Assembly: GCA_033439265.1 (NCBI GenBank)
Contig: JAVTVX010000004.1
Coordinates: forward strand, 9,900,201-9,964,200
Length of the DNA: 64,000 bases
Direction: 5' to 3'
Source: Dillenia suffruticosa
Lineage: Eukaryota > Streptophyta > Magnoliopsida > Dilleniales > Dilleniaceae
Under the pieces are notes generated by a model. That model saw only the letters and a list, made by a program, of their open reading frames with translations, did not search any database and was not told the origin of the DNA. The translations under genes were made by a program, and so were the position numbers. Positions 1 to 10,845 of the stretch are shown in pieces. How positions within the stretch are numbered: the stretch's first letter is position 1; each line of letters begins with the position of its first letter.

Positions 1-121
1 AGTTTTGTAAGATTCAATTCTGTTAGAGGATATCCTATCTCTTATTCCTAAAATAAAATCGTTAGCAACTAAAAAGATGCTACTAAATACAGCATCAGTA
101 TTTTAAAAAATTATCAATTCC
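1..121 (-). mobile_element. Outer part of left inverted CACTA-derived arm
   Basis: These bases are the reverse complement of about 16774-16894 with roughly 7% mismatch. They continue, after the solo LTR at 122-3166, at 3172-3958. They belong to a CACTA-derived segment lying opposite to the CACTA element at 11206-17188. The arm probably extends left of the window. Confidence 0.8.
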
Positions 122-1082
122 TTTCACGCCCCGAACTGGGATCGTGAACAGTCGCCAGTCGCCAGTCGCCCCTCCTGTGATTTAGAGGTGGCACCGAGCG
201 ATCCTAGAGTACACTTCTAAGACATAACACATTCTCAAGTACATACACAACGAATAAGAAATGCCTAAATTCAATGTTATGTTATAACATGAGAGTTCCA
301 AATTTTAAATGTCCATAATTTATACAATCATCCCATAAAAATTTGATAAATACATTGGGCAGACTAAAATCTCCAATACAAAACAATATCACCAGTCATC
401 GTAGCGGAAGAGATGGAAATATCCATACCCAAGTCTAGTGCCATCACGTTCGCGTCACAAGTATACAAACCCAAGAATATCTCCTCGGTTCAACACTAAT
501 CCTATGGGAAAGAAAGCGAGGGGTGAGTATCTATGGGAGAATACTCAGTAAGTGAGGGGATTGACATCATACTATCAATATCGAGGGTGAACTTGGAGTG
601 TCAAAGCATGTAACACAATATCGAATGTGTAAAAATAACATGTTATTTCAACAAATCAGATACCATCAGGCACACATTTGAAAATAACATATGCATCCAA
701 TGTAGAAATCAATTCATAAAGAACCGGCCAATCAAACAATCCCAGCAATGGTCTACCTTGACCAAGGACGGTACATTGGGGGTTTTTCCAAATGCAAGTA
801 TTAAATAATAGCTCTCTGCCCCAATGTTGGCCACAGCTACTCCAACTAGCCTGTAAATAATAATAAGGTATATATAACTAGTCGGCCGTGTATGGTACTC
901 CTGCCTGGTACTAGACGGAGTCGTACTCAACGTCCTCTCCGATGAGAGTCAACCTAGGACACCCATACACATGACGATCTGGCGGATACCTCCGGCCGAA
1001 GTGTATCCGGGCACAAGGGGTGCCTCTACCAGATGTCCTTTATAGCTACAGATGCTTTAGGAAATATATCACAATATCATAT

Positions 1083-1175
1083 CGGCCGGGCACGTAGCCC
1101 CATGCATCCCATCACCATGTCGGTCGGGCATATAGCCCCATGCATCATAACATAACATCGGCCAGGCATACAACC
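1083..1175. repeat. Three ~39-bp tandem repeats in LTR A
   Basis: Three imperfect units, each built around cggccgggcat...agcccc atgcat, in direct tandem with a period of about 38-39 bases. The same triplet, in the opposite orientation, is in solo LTR C at about 23076-23185, so the array predates the split of the two LTR copies. Confidence 0.7.
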
Positions 1176-2214
1176 CAAAAAGATAAGTAAATCTATTTAA
1201 AACCATGTGCCAATGCAATGGAAGCATTTAAACATGTCAATATGTCGAAAATGTGGCGTAATATTCAGTTATCAAAACTCATGGATGCATATCAATAAAG
1301 TCAGCAATTGAGACACTCCAAAGGTCACAAAATATTTCATAAAATATTCGAAAGTTGTAACAATCATACATTTGCATAAACATGTCATTTAAAAAGTATT
1401 TTTGAAACATGTTTTTCAATCAATAGCGAATGTCAAAATCTCACTCACTGTTCTAGGGAGGGTGGTCACTCCCTATTTTCAAAACAAATCCAATCTAACT
1501 CCTCGAGTCTCTAAAAAGATCAATCTAATCAGATTATCAAAATTTAATATCAATTTCTCAAGCATATTTAGGGTTTATCCATTTTCATAATACTGAGATC
1601 GTATTTAAATTATCTATATGCAAAATAACTTATAATGAAAACGATTTCAACCATCGCTAAGCTCTAATCATCATTTTTAAGCTACCCTTCTTCATACATA
1701 CCATTTTGCCAATTAACTACTCAAAACAACCTAAGAAAGACATGAAATGTACAATAGTCTCTACTTTACGGCTCATTTCATTTCAACCCTACAACCCAGA
1801 TACTTTCATTCATATTTCAAAGTTTAACTCTAAGGGAAACTATTCGAATTAACTCGACATGATTTTATGGTTCTATAACATGTTTCTTTCGTATAAGACC
1901 ATCTAGTTTCTGTAACATTCTATACTTAACCTTCAAAATCACATATAATCATTTCAGAAATTGTATTCTATTCATATTCTGCTTACAAACTAAACATATA
2001 CAGAACCTTTCATCTGAGATTCAATCATAGATTCATTCAATTTATCAATTATAGCCGAAATCTTCTCACCTAGAGTTTTCTCGAATCGCAGACTTTCGTC
2101 CGAATATCTCTTCGATCACTCTAAAGTCTGTAATGTTTCTTATCAAAACAGATTTATTTGTTAGATCTAAACACTTAGATTATAATCAAAAACCTTAAAT
2201 CATTTACCTGCGTG

Positions 2215-2780
2215 GAGGTTCGTAGGCTGTCACGGCCGTCAGCAGGCTCGTAGGTTCGCGGGTCAGTGGGCCAGTGGGTTTCTGCTAGCGGGCTCGCTGG
2301 TCTGCGGGCCAGTGGGCTAGCGGGCCGGCAGGCCTGTGGGGAGATGGGCCTGCGGGCTGGCGGGCCTGTGGCTGATGGGCCTGTGGGCTGGCAGGCCTGT
2401 GGCTGATGGGCCTTGGGCTGATGGCCTGCGAGCTGGCAGTGCCTCGCGGGCTGTAGTGGCTTGCGGGCTGGTGCTCGTGCATTGGCTCGTGCTCCCATGC
2501 ATTGGTGTGTTATCGTGCGCTGCGCTCGCGCGCTAGTACGCTGAGGCGCGCTGGTGCGAGCTCATGCGCTGAGGCGCGCTGGAGCGTGCTCGTGTATTGA
2601 GGTGACTGGAGCGCGCTTGGGCGCTGAGGCGCGCTGGCGGCCTGGTCGCACTGGCGGCCTGGCTCGAGCTCGCGCTCGCGGGCTGGGTCTTGCTTGCGGC
2701 CTGGGCTCGCGTTGTGGGCTGGGTCCTGCTCGCGGGCTGGATCCTGTTCGCTCAAGGACTGAGGGGCGCTCGGCTCGGGC
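2215..2780. repeat. GC-rich minisatellite zone of LTR A
   Basis: Strongly GC-rich, G-skewed on the plus strand, made of overlapping short tandem repeats: a run based on gggcctgtgggctggc and ggcctgtggctgatg (about 2290-2450), then units based on gctgaggcgcgctgg with a period near 30 (about 2535-2640), then gctcgcgggctgg repeats. Long open frames on both strands here come only from the base composition. Confidence 0.75.
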
Positions 2781-3061
2781 TGGGGGATCACGCTGCAGAA
2801 GGCGCTATAGTCGCGCGGGAGGAGGGTTGCGTTCAGAGGCGCTTGGTTGCGGCTTGCGGCGGGGGAAGGCGAGGCGGAGAGAGAGAGCGATCGCGGGAGA
2901 TCGCGAGGGGGAGAGAAGCTGTGAGAGAAAACGAGAGGGAAAGAAGAAGAAGATGAAGGTGGTGGCGATGGCAATGTAGCTCGCGGCGAAGAGCGGAGCC
3001 GCGGTGGGGGGGAAGAAATGAAGGGTCGGGAGTGAGAGAGAGAGAGAGAGAGAGAGGGAGG

Positions 3062-3127
3062 GATTAGGGTTTCCAACCCTAATCTCCAAACTTGGGGACG
3101 CAGCGTTTTGCTCCAAAACGCTGCGTC
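3062..3127. other. Paired hairpins with telobox, LTR A
   Basis: Two inverted repeats lie 40-105 bases inside the LTR start. The first (3097-3127) has perfect 14-bp arms GACGCAGCGTTTTG and CAAAACGCTGCGTC around a 3-base loop. The second (3062-3084) has perfect 10-bp arms GATTAGGGTT and AACCCTAATC around tcc and contains a telobox (TTAGGGTTT, 3064-3072). A GA tract (3033-3060) adjoins. Equivalent pairs occur in the other three LTR lineages. Confidence 0.85.
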
Positions 3128-3171
3128 TCCATTTGTCCCCCTTTTTTTTTTCTTTTTGGTGTTACAATTCC

Positions 3172-3958
3172 ATTATCCACCTTGCAAATAACTTTGAGCC
3201 GCAAGTGCACATATCTGTTTGTTATAGTCAAGTCTACATCACTATCTTAGACTTCTCCTGCGAAATATTTTGAATTATTATGGTAAGTATTAAAAAAAAA
3301 ACAAAATCTTATGAAATAAAGCATGTTATTATCTTTTCACGTGTTGAGCACTAGTATACAACAATGGCCTCCTATTCATGAGGATTGTAACGCTCCGAGA
3401 CATTTGCTGAAATCTCCTCAACAGTCTAATCATCATCATAATATTTTTCTAAGAGTATATCTATAGAATTTAAATGCTGTAGAAATTGATTTGAGGATAA
3501 ATGTATCAACATCATACTCAATTGGTGTTTCGAATAAAATCTTTTCTGTAGAACAAAACACTTGAAGTAAAACATGTTGCAACAACAATATAAGAAAACA
3601 AATATAGAAAATATTTTTACGAAAGATTTCATTTGTTCTTTCGATGCCAAAGATATATTGTATCAGTTCTTGTGACTAAGAGGGCAAAATGTCATTTAAA
3701 TAATACATAGGGAAATCTCCTCTCTCCCTCTCTCTCTCTCTCTCTATATATATATGTAATGTATATATGTATTCTTTCCCAACATTTAAGGTAAATGTTG
3801 TCGGATTTGCTTTGCCAACAAAAGAAATGTCAAAACATTGAAACCTACCACATTTTTTCTACTGAAATGATGGCAAAAGTTCCCACCACCGGTAAATTTT
3901 TTTTTTTTAGGAACCACTTTTCCCGACATTTTTGTTTTATAATATTGCAGAAAATTGA
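3172..3958 (-). mobile_element. Inner part of left inverted CACTA-derived arm
   Basis: Reverse complement of about 15990-16770, with about 10% mismatch where compared. The homology stops sharply at the inner ends (after cagaaaattga). Because its partner lies downstream of a CACTA transposase gene, this arm is read as a second, inverted fragment of the same CACTA family. It carries a (CT)n(TA)n tract at about 3718-3757. No intact coding region is seen. Confidence 0.75.
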
Positions 3959-4646
3959 TTTCCCTGATGATTTTGTCTATAATTTTGGGGAAAGAAAAAT
4001 ATTGGTGGCATCTCCTTTAAACGTTAAAAAAAGACCGTCGGGAAAAATCTTTTTTTTTTCGTATGGGAACTAAAAAATAAATATTTTATAAGCAATCAAA
4101 CTCAAACTTTTAAAATATCCAATTTTCTAAAAATTTTTGTGCATCAAATTTTTTATTTTTATTTGCAAAAATAAAGAATAAAACAAAAAGAGAAAGGGAA
4201 ACAAATAATAGAAGATGACGGGAATATTTGGTGCGAGTCTCTTACAATTCACTGCACATATAACACGGTATCTTGAACCTATATAATATTTTCTTATAGA
4301 ATATAAAGTGAATATTTTGAGTGAGATTCATTGAGAAACAATAATAATTCAGTGGTTCAAATCAAGATACAGGTGACATGGTACCTTGAAGGTACCGAAT
4401 ATTTTCTAATAGATAAGAAAAACTAACAAAGCACGTTGAAGGTACTAAATATTTTATTCTCTATGAAATAATTTTGGTGAAATCTTAGTCTGATTCTTAT
4501 CAACTTTCAATGAATTTTGTTGAGAATATTTCGGTGAAACTAAGAAAAGGAGTAATTTGGGAGAAATATTAAATCGTACCGAGTTTGATTGAATTTGGGT
4601 GCAAAAGTTCCAGTGAAAATAGTTATCCTCAAGCTAGGGTAATCCC
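3959..4646. other. Upstream region of the X8 gene
   Basis: AT-rich and non-coding. The stretch from about 4200 is similar to about 5830-6450 upstream of the X8 pseudogene, so the two paralogues were duplicated with their upstream DNA. The motif cccgac/gtcggg occurs in both orientations between about 3925 and 4045. Nothing else recognisable. Confidence 0.5.
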
Positions 4647-4654
4647 TATATAAA
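4647..4654 (+). promoter_or_regulatory. TATA box of the X8 gene
   Basis: TATATAAA lies 124 bases upstream of the chosen start codon. Transcription about 30 bases downstream would begin near 4680. That leaves the in-frame ATG at 4663 outside the transcript and supports the start at 4771. Confidence 0.6.
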
Positions 4655-4770
4655 GTATTATAATGCAAGGCAATCCACCAAATCATTCACTACAGCACAG
4701 GACATTGGGACTGTTGAATTTGAATATACAGTCTTCCCATCTTCCCCAACACCCCCATAACCCCCTCAAA

Positions 4771-5337
4771 ATGCGTTCTTATCTTTTGTCAATGATGCTA
4801 GTTTCTCTTCTCATTTGTTTATCTATTGCGATACCGTCAGGTAAAATAGCCAATACTCATCTTAATTTGATCTAAACTCATGCCAAAGATGTCACATTCT
4901 TCTTCTTCTTTATGATCTTCGCATAATTCTAATTCATGAACATTTTAGATGCAGAACACCCATACTGGTGCGTAGCAGATAATCACGCATCGACCGTGGC
5001 ATTACAAAAAGCTCTAGACTGGGCTTGCGACCATGGTGCTGACTGCAGAATGATTCAACCAGGCCAGCCTTGCTATGAGCCTAACTTTCTCGAGTCGCAT
5101 GCCTCCTATGCGTTCAACAATTACTACCAAAAATTCAGGAAAATTGGTGGCACTTGCGACTTTGAAAATACTGCCTACATCATTTATAATGATCCCAGTA
5201 AGTTTTTCTGTCAACAGTTACACTAAATCAACTATGGTTGGATTTTTTTCATCAACAACTCATTTTATTTTTATTTTTCCTCCAAATTGTTTTTCCTTGT
5301 AGGTGTTGGTGATTGCCAGTATGAGGTGATTTTCTGA
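4771..5337 (+). CDS. Secreted single X8 (CBM43) domain protein, three exons
   Basis: Exons 4771-4840, 4949-5197 and 5303-5337, joined by GT-AG introns (both phase 1), give 117 residues. Residues 1-23 form a signal peptide (MRSYLLSMMLVSLLICLSIA). The rest is one complete X8 domain: WCVAD (30-34), LDWAC, GADC, PCYEP, SHASYAFNNYYQ (73-84), GGTCDF and a last GDC, with the six family cysteines at 31, 50, 56, 65, 93 and 111. Known X8/CBM43 proteins bind beta-1,3-glucan (callose) in the cell wall. The single-domain form without a hydrophobic C-terminus resembles Ole e 10-type secreted proteins rather than the GPI-anchored plasmodesmal forms. The open frame extends up to an ATG at 4663, but that would bury the signal peptide and sits too near the TATA box. 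It is the only intact host gene in the unit. Expression is unproven. Confidence 0.85.
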
Positions 5338-6565
5338 ATCAATGGTTCAAGAGGCATGGAATAATTGAGTATGGAAGCATGGTTTTATCCTGTTCAATGG
5401 ATCATATCTCCAACTCATTGGAAAGAAGTTAGTGAGATCGACATTTACCTTTGAAGTCAATATAAATAAGTAAAGAATGTCATACATCTTGAGTTTATGA
5501 GGTGATTGAAAATTACATGATTGAGTTCACATTCTGAATAGCATTCAAAAGTTACATGAATTTTGAGTAAACATGAATGATTTTAAAGGGAACCAAGTTG
5601 CGAAACAACCTAGCTTATAATTTCTAATAAAAATACGATCTCACAATAATAATTGTAATATCTTAAACTATTACATGGATACCAAAAACAATGAACAAAA
5701 ATGATTTTTTTTTTAATAAATTATCAAACTCAAACTTTTTCACATATCCAATTTTCTAAAAATTTTCATACATGCAATTTTTTATTTTTATGTCATTCTT
5801 TGAAGTAAAAATTTATAATAAAAAGAAAAAGAAAAAACAGAAGGTGAAGTGAATGTTTGGTGCAAGTCTCCTTGGTAAGCAATAACAATCGCATGATTCT
5901 GTACATAAAATATGGTATCTTGAGGATATCGAATATTTTGTCATGCAAGATAAAGTGAATTTCTAAATGAATGTCATTGATAAATGGTAACAATTCAGTG
6001 ACTCAATTCAAGCCATAGATAATATGGTATTTGAAAAGTATTGAATATTTTCTCATAGAAGATGAAGTGAACAATTGGAACAAGCTTTCATTGATAGATT
6101 TAAGTCAAGTTAGAGATGATAGTACCGTAAACGCACTAACTATTTTCTTCTGGGCGACAATATTTTGGTGAAATATTGTTCTAATTTTTACCAATTATCA
6201 ACCAATTTCTTTGCTATTGGGCAAGAACTAGCGAATTGCCTTGGATCTTGAGTTCAATTAACTTGAAATTTTACTTAGAGTTCGAGACTAGCTTGTATTG
6301 CTATGACCTTGGTGTGGGACTTTGAGATCAGGTAGATTTTGTACCTAATTCCAAATATTCTCTTTATTTCAAATCTGCAATCACAATTACACTATTTGAG
6401 TAAAAACAGAATAAATATAACCGAAAAATAATAAAGGTCTGAAAAATTTTGGGTCCAACAAATATATTTACATATAATGCCACAATCCGTAAATATTATA
6501 TAATGATGCAAGCCTATCCACCCAACCATTTGCTACTCTTACCATCATCCCCAATGCCCTTCAAA
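5338..6565. other. Intergenic DNA between X8 gene and its broken paralogue
   Basis: AT-rich, no coding signal. From about 5700 it repeats the type of sequence found upstream of the first X8 gene (about 4100-4700), including the recurrent ggtatcttgagg...gaatatttt pattern. Copy 2 of the large unit has one extra short tandem repeat here (about 41880-41945). Confidence 0.5.
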
Positions 6566-7135
6566 ATGCATCCTCTTCTTTGGTCAACAGTATTAGTTGC
6601 TCATTTTATTGTTTTATCTATTGCAATAGAATTAGGTGAAATAAAATAGCCGATGCTCATCTTAGTTTGGTTTAGAGTCATGCCAAAGCACAAAAGATGA
6701 CACTTTGTCTAGTTTTTTATTTTTTTCCCTTCATGTTCATTGCCTAAATTCTAATACACATAGAGCTTTTAGTTACACAAGGACAAATGTGTTGTGCAGC
6801 GATGCTGGCAGCATCGGGCCGGTGCTGCAGACAGCTCTAGACTGAGATTCAACCAACCCTTCATGTTCGTTTCATAAATTCTAATTCACAAGAAGTTTTT
6901 AGTTGCACGAGAACAAATATGTTATACAACGATGCCAGCAGCATCGGGCCGGTGCTGTAGACAGCACTAGACTGAGATTCAACCGAAACACCTTATTGTG
7001 AGCTTAATACTGTCAAGGATCGCACCTCATATGCCTTCAATAGTTACTATAAAAGACTAAAGAAAACATTTGCAGCTTTGGCAATGCTGCCATCCTCACT
7101 GGTATTGATTATAATAAGTTATTTAACAGTTACAT
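6566..7135 (+). pseudogene. X8-domain pseudogene, tandem paralogue
   Basis: It starts with a signal peptide like that of the neighbour (MHPLLWSTVLVAHFIVLSIAIE) and a retained first splice donor. The second exon is wrecked: the WC...LD part is present twice through a 130-bp tandem duplication, about 30 bases covering the ACDHGADC part are lost, and stops follow (LD then TGA in each repeat). The later part is still recognisable as YCELNTVKDRTSYAFNSYYKRLKK, matching CYEPNFLESHASYAFNNYYQKF in the intact gene. The third exon is missing because a Tekay LTR begins at 7136, within what was intron 2. It derives from a local duplication of the X8 gene. Confidence 0.8.
6727..6986 (+). repeat. 130-bp tandem duplication inside the X8 pseudogene
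   Basis: Two units (about 6727-6856 and 6857-6986), each spanning the end of intron 1 and the first part of exon 2 and each ending in actgagattcaacc. They differ at roughly one base in seven, so this duplication is much older than the 36-kb one. Confidence 0.8.
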
Positions 7136-9003
7136 TGTCACGTCCCGACTCTCCCGTCGAGCACATAACAACCGCCGCATTATGGTAGCTAGAAGAGAAG
7201 TTGGAGCACATAACAAATACCACAGCCAACATCCAGAACAACGCAAGGCTATAAAGTTTGTAACAGTTCTAGCCACAGACCTCCACTGTCATGCCTAACT
7301 AGAGCGTGAACAGCCGCTACATCGAGCGAACCTAAGTTTATACAATGTGTAACACATTTCACAAGTAGAAAATTTAAAACGCTTATAGATGCCTCAATGC
7401 AAGTAAAATGAACCAAAGTGAGAGTTATGCACATAACTGTCCATAAGTTATACAATCATCCCATAATATACATAGCCAACTATGGATCTCAATATCAAGA
7501 TCTCGCAGGGTCGAAATAAGATAAAGATTTCATATTTCAATTTGAAGTAAATCTTACCATCGTAATTACCAAATCCACTCTAGAGCCTGTAACGTCGCTC
7601 TATCATAATAAACTTGTCTGAGGAGAGAAAAAGAGAGGGATGAGTATCATGGGAAAATAGCCAGTGAGTGAGGGCGATAATATCAAGTATAAATAGTATG
7701 GGTGATCCATTGGAGTGTCAAATAATATCATTTGAAACAGAAATTCACATTTCGTAGCAAAACATGATATGTTTAGTAATTTGAAATTATTTAATCAATC
7801 ACACGATAATAAGCATGTATGCATCCATTTAAAATCAAGAAATATCAGAGCGATCCAAAAATGATCCTGGCAAAGATCAACCGTGACCAAGGACAGGCGC
7901 ATCTGGGGTTTTAGTATGCATAGAGTTTAAAACGCTCTCTACCCCGATGTTGGCCATGAGTTCGTTGAGACTAACTCATCATGTGTATAGGACCCTGCCC
8001 GGTGCTAGACGGTGGCGTCACACACGTCCTCCCCCTACGTAGGTTCAACCGGCCTCGCCTATAGCCCTTAGAATAAATGATGTTTGCGAATACCTCCTGC
8101 AGAAACGTATTCGGGCAACCCGTGCCTCTATAAACGCCAATTGTAGCTACGGAACCATCATAGTATCACAAGACTACAATGTCCCAGGGCACAACGTCCC
8201 ACAAGTAGCATCACATCACGCATAACTAGTGGGCATCCAACCCACATAGTTCATCAAAACATTTCAAATCTGCGTGCCAATATATTTCATCAAATCGTTT
8301 CAAAACAGCATATCAATGCATTGGTAGAAAGGAAATTATCAATTTTCAAGTAATGGCACAATTTTTGTTTCATTTCAAACTATGGATGCATAGTCAACGT
8401 AAACATAATTTAAGACACTCAAATAATCACAAAACAGATTTGAAATCTAATATCATACGTCAAATGAAATGCATATCAAAGCATGTTTTATCGAAAACAC
8501 GGCAAAAAACACGGTTTACTATTTTATACAAGAGATTAGAGTCCCACTCGTAGTATATGGGAGGGTGGTCACTCCCTATTTTCAAAATGAATCAAATTGA
8601 CTCATCGAGTCTCCAAAAGATAAAGCTAATCAAATTCATCAAATTTTTATATCAATAAAAGCATAATAAGGGATTTTCAACTTCTTTCCAAATTAATACA
8701 ACCTAAATTTACACAATTTTCTTTCTAAATTCTCGTTTCATCAAATTTCGAATCATTTGCCTCATAGCTGATCAGATTTCTAATTTTCTTCAAATTTAAC
8801 ACATTTCAGAATATATATAACTTCCGATTCCAAATTCAACATAAATTTGACAAAATTACTCAAAGGCTGAAGAGATCGCATTTCTCTCACCTAGGTTTCC
8901 TCGGATCTCGGACCTAACTTTCGCTCAGGTTGCTGGGTCTGCGTGCCTTGTGGGCCTCACGGCTAGGGCTCGTGCTCGCGAGCTGTATTGCGTACTGTGA
9001 AGC

Positions 9004-9180
9004 ACGCACGCTTGCATAGTGGGTCGCGCGCTAGAGCGCGCTCACGCTGGTGCTGGGGTCGCACACTAGCTCGCGCAGGGGTCTCGCGCTGGCTCGCGTT
9101 GGTGTCGCATGCTGGCTCGCGTTGGGGTCGCACACTGGCTCACGCTGGGGTCGTGCGCTGGCTCGCGCTGGGGTCATGTG
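9004..9180. repeat. ~26-bp minisatellite in LTR B
   Basis: About six imperfect units based on gctggctcgcgttggggtcg with a period of 26-27 bases. It occupies the same place in the LTR as the unrelated GC-rich repeats of LTRs A, C and D. Confidence 0.75.
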
Positions 9181-9436
9181 CTGCTCGCGGGAAATCGCGT
9201 GCTGCTCACGGAAGATCACGCAACTCATGCACAAGCGCACGGTCGTGCGCAAGCGTGGTCCCGAGCAGGTGCACGCTCGCGCTGTGGAGCGCTGGGGCAG
9301 AAGGTTCAGCGCTGCTCGCGCGCTCACGTGAGGAAGGAGGGGCTGCAGGCTAGTACGCTCGCGTGAGGAGGGAGGAGCAGCCGCGGTGCGTGGTGGAAGG
9401 GAGAAGGCGTGGCGGAGGAGAAGAGAAAGAGAGAAT

Positions 9437-9478
<42 letters not shown>

Positions 9479-9508
9479 CGAAGAGAGCGAAAGAGATGGG
9501 ATGAGAGA

Positions 9509-9575
9509 GAATTAGGGCTTAAAGCCCTAATTCAATTTGGGGGAGAGTGTTGCGTTTCTCTCCAAAACGCAGCAC
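9509..9575. other. Paired hairpins, LTR B
   Basis: The second hairpin (9509-9533) has perfect 12-bp arms GAATTAGGGCTT and AAGCCCTAATTC. The first (9547-9575) has arms GTGTTGCGTTT and AAACGCAGCAC with one G-T type pair. Compared with LTR A the stems have swapped bases at several paired positions while staying complementary. The second stem has AAGCCCTAA in place of the telobox. Confidence 0.8.
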
Positions 9576-9603
9576 CTCCTCTTTTTTTTTTTTTGGTATT
9601 ATA

Positions 9604-10845
9604 TTTTCTAACCCCCTAAAATCAAGTTTCGTTCTCGAAACTAAAAGAGAACTAACTAACAAATAAATGGGGGTACTGTCTCCTCATAGCCTCCTCGGGT
9701 TCCCAATTCTCCTCCTCGACTTGATTACTCCTCCATAAAACTTTGACCAATGTGATTTTCTTACTTCGCAGCTTTCTGACCTGCCGATCTAGAATAGCCA
9801 TGGGCTGAACCGGAAGACTAAGGTCCTCTCTTAACTCAACAGGTGGAGGCTCAAGTACATGAGAAGGATCAGCCAATTATTTCCTAAGTACTGAGACATG
9901 GAATACATCGTGAATACGGGATAGTTCATCTGGCAGCTCCAATCTATATGCCACACTCCCGACCCTCTCAAGGATACGAAAGGGCCCAATATATCTGGGG
10001 CTCAACTTGTCCTGCTGCTTGAACCGTATAACTCCCTTCCAAGGAGATATCCTCAAGAAAACCATATCTCTCATAGCAAACTCAAGAGGTCGCCGTCTAC
10101 GATCAGCATACATCTTCTGTCTGTCCTGGGCAGCTTTTATCCGCTCATGGATGACCTTAACTTTGTCCTTTGTTTGCTCAATCAACTCCACGTTACTGAG
10201 ACGTCGCTCTCCGACCTCATCCCAGCATATCAGGGTACGGCACTTCCTGCCATACAATACCTCATACGGGGGCATCCCTATACTGGCCTGATAGCTATTA
10301 TTATATGCAAACTCGACCAGTGGAAGATGCCGATCCCAACTACCCCGGAAATCCATCACAAATGCCCTCAGCATGTCCTCAAGGGTCTGGATGGTCCTCT
10401 CAGACTGGCCGTCTATCTGAGAATGATATGCTGTACTGAAATTCAATCTAGTACCTAATGCTTCCTGCCACTTGGGCCAAAACCTAGATGTGAACTTGGG
10501 GTCTCTATTTGAAACAATCGACATAGGCACCCCGTGTAGCCGAACTATGGTATCAATGTAGAGACGTGCCAACGCCTCTAAGTAATAGTCACCGTGGATA
10601 AGGATAAAATGTGCAGATTTGGTGAGTCGATCAACAATCACCCAAATCGCATCATGCCGTGTAGAAGTCCGCGGCAATCCCATCACGAAGTCCAGAGTAA
10701 TATGCTCCCATTTCCACTCAGGAATGGGAAGAGACTGCAGTATGCCCGCTGGACGCTAATGCTCGGCCTTTACCTGCTGGCACACCAAGCATCGTGCCAC
10801 AAACTCTGCTATATCCTTCTTCATATCTGACCACGAATAGTTCCT
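9604..10845 (-). mobile_element. Ty3 chromovirus (Tekay) pol fragment, minus strand
   Basis: A fossil and broken (a few breaks). Reading on the minus strand it holds the last part of the integrase zinc finger (CLVCQQVKAEH), the catalytic core (around IWVIVDRLTKSAHF, SDRDPKF and [14 protein letters not shown]), the GPY/F-type tail (PRYIGPFRILERVGSVAYRLELP) and a chromodomain-like end (AILDRQVRKLRSKK to RRQYPHLF). Gag, protease, RT and RNase H are absent: the right edge at about 10837-10848 joins another repeat through a short shared stretch (atagttcctcac). Confidence 0.88.

Larger units (their letters stand above)
122..3166 (-). mobile_element. Solo LTR A, Ty3 chromovirus (Tekay type)
   Basis: A fossil solo LTR of about 3.05 kb, minus orientation. 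On the minus strand it opens with TGTAACAC and closes near the gcgtga end shared by the other LTRs here. Direct repeats ATTCC (117-121 and 3167-3171) flank it, the usual 5-bp target duplication. The inverted sister arm at about 16765-16775 still holds the unoccupied site, which proves the insertion. No internal region remains, so it arose by LTR-LTR recombination. Inside are the paired hairpins, a GA tract, a GC-rich tandem-repeat zone and an AT-rich remainder. Family assignment rests on similarity to the LTRs attached to recognisable Tekay pol. Confidence 0.88.
7136..9603 (-). mobile_element. LTR B, 3' LTR of a minus-strand Tekay-type element
   Basis: A fossil LTR of about 2.47 kb running from tgtcacgtcc at 7136 to about 9603, directly after the end of a minus-strand Ty3 pol. 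It lies in former intron 2 of the X8 pseudogene. It has the hairpin pair, GA tract, GC-rich tandem repeat and AT-rich body of this LTR group. The element to which it belongs is broken and its 5' LTR is not present. Confidence 0.85.

Noticed and set aside
3062-3084. TTAGGG-type motifs as telomere repeats
   Set aside because: Each is a single copy in a hairpin or leader, not a tandem array. Telobox is the better label.
2175-3116. Long overlapping open frames on both strands (Pro/Ala/Gln- or Ser/Leu-rich)
   Set aside because: They lie in the GC-rich minisatellite and GA tract of LTR A. Open frames on both strands come from repeat composition. The same holds for 8988-9366, 20782-21430, 21472-21654, 35535-36145 and their copy 2 counterparts.
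3800-4070. MITE with cccgac/gtcggg ends
   Set aside because: The motif appears in both orientations, but I could not define matching termini or target repeats.
4663-4770. Upstream in-frame ATG as the start of the X8 gene
   Set aside because: It is only 9 bases after the TATA box, probably not in the transcript, and would put 36 residues before the signal peptide.
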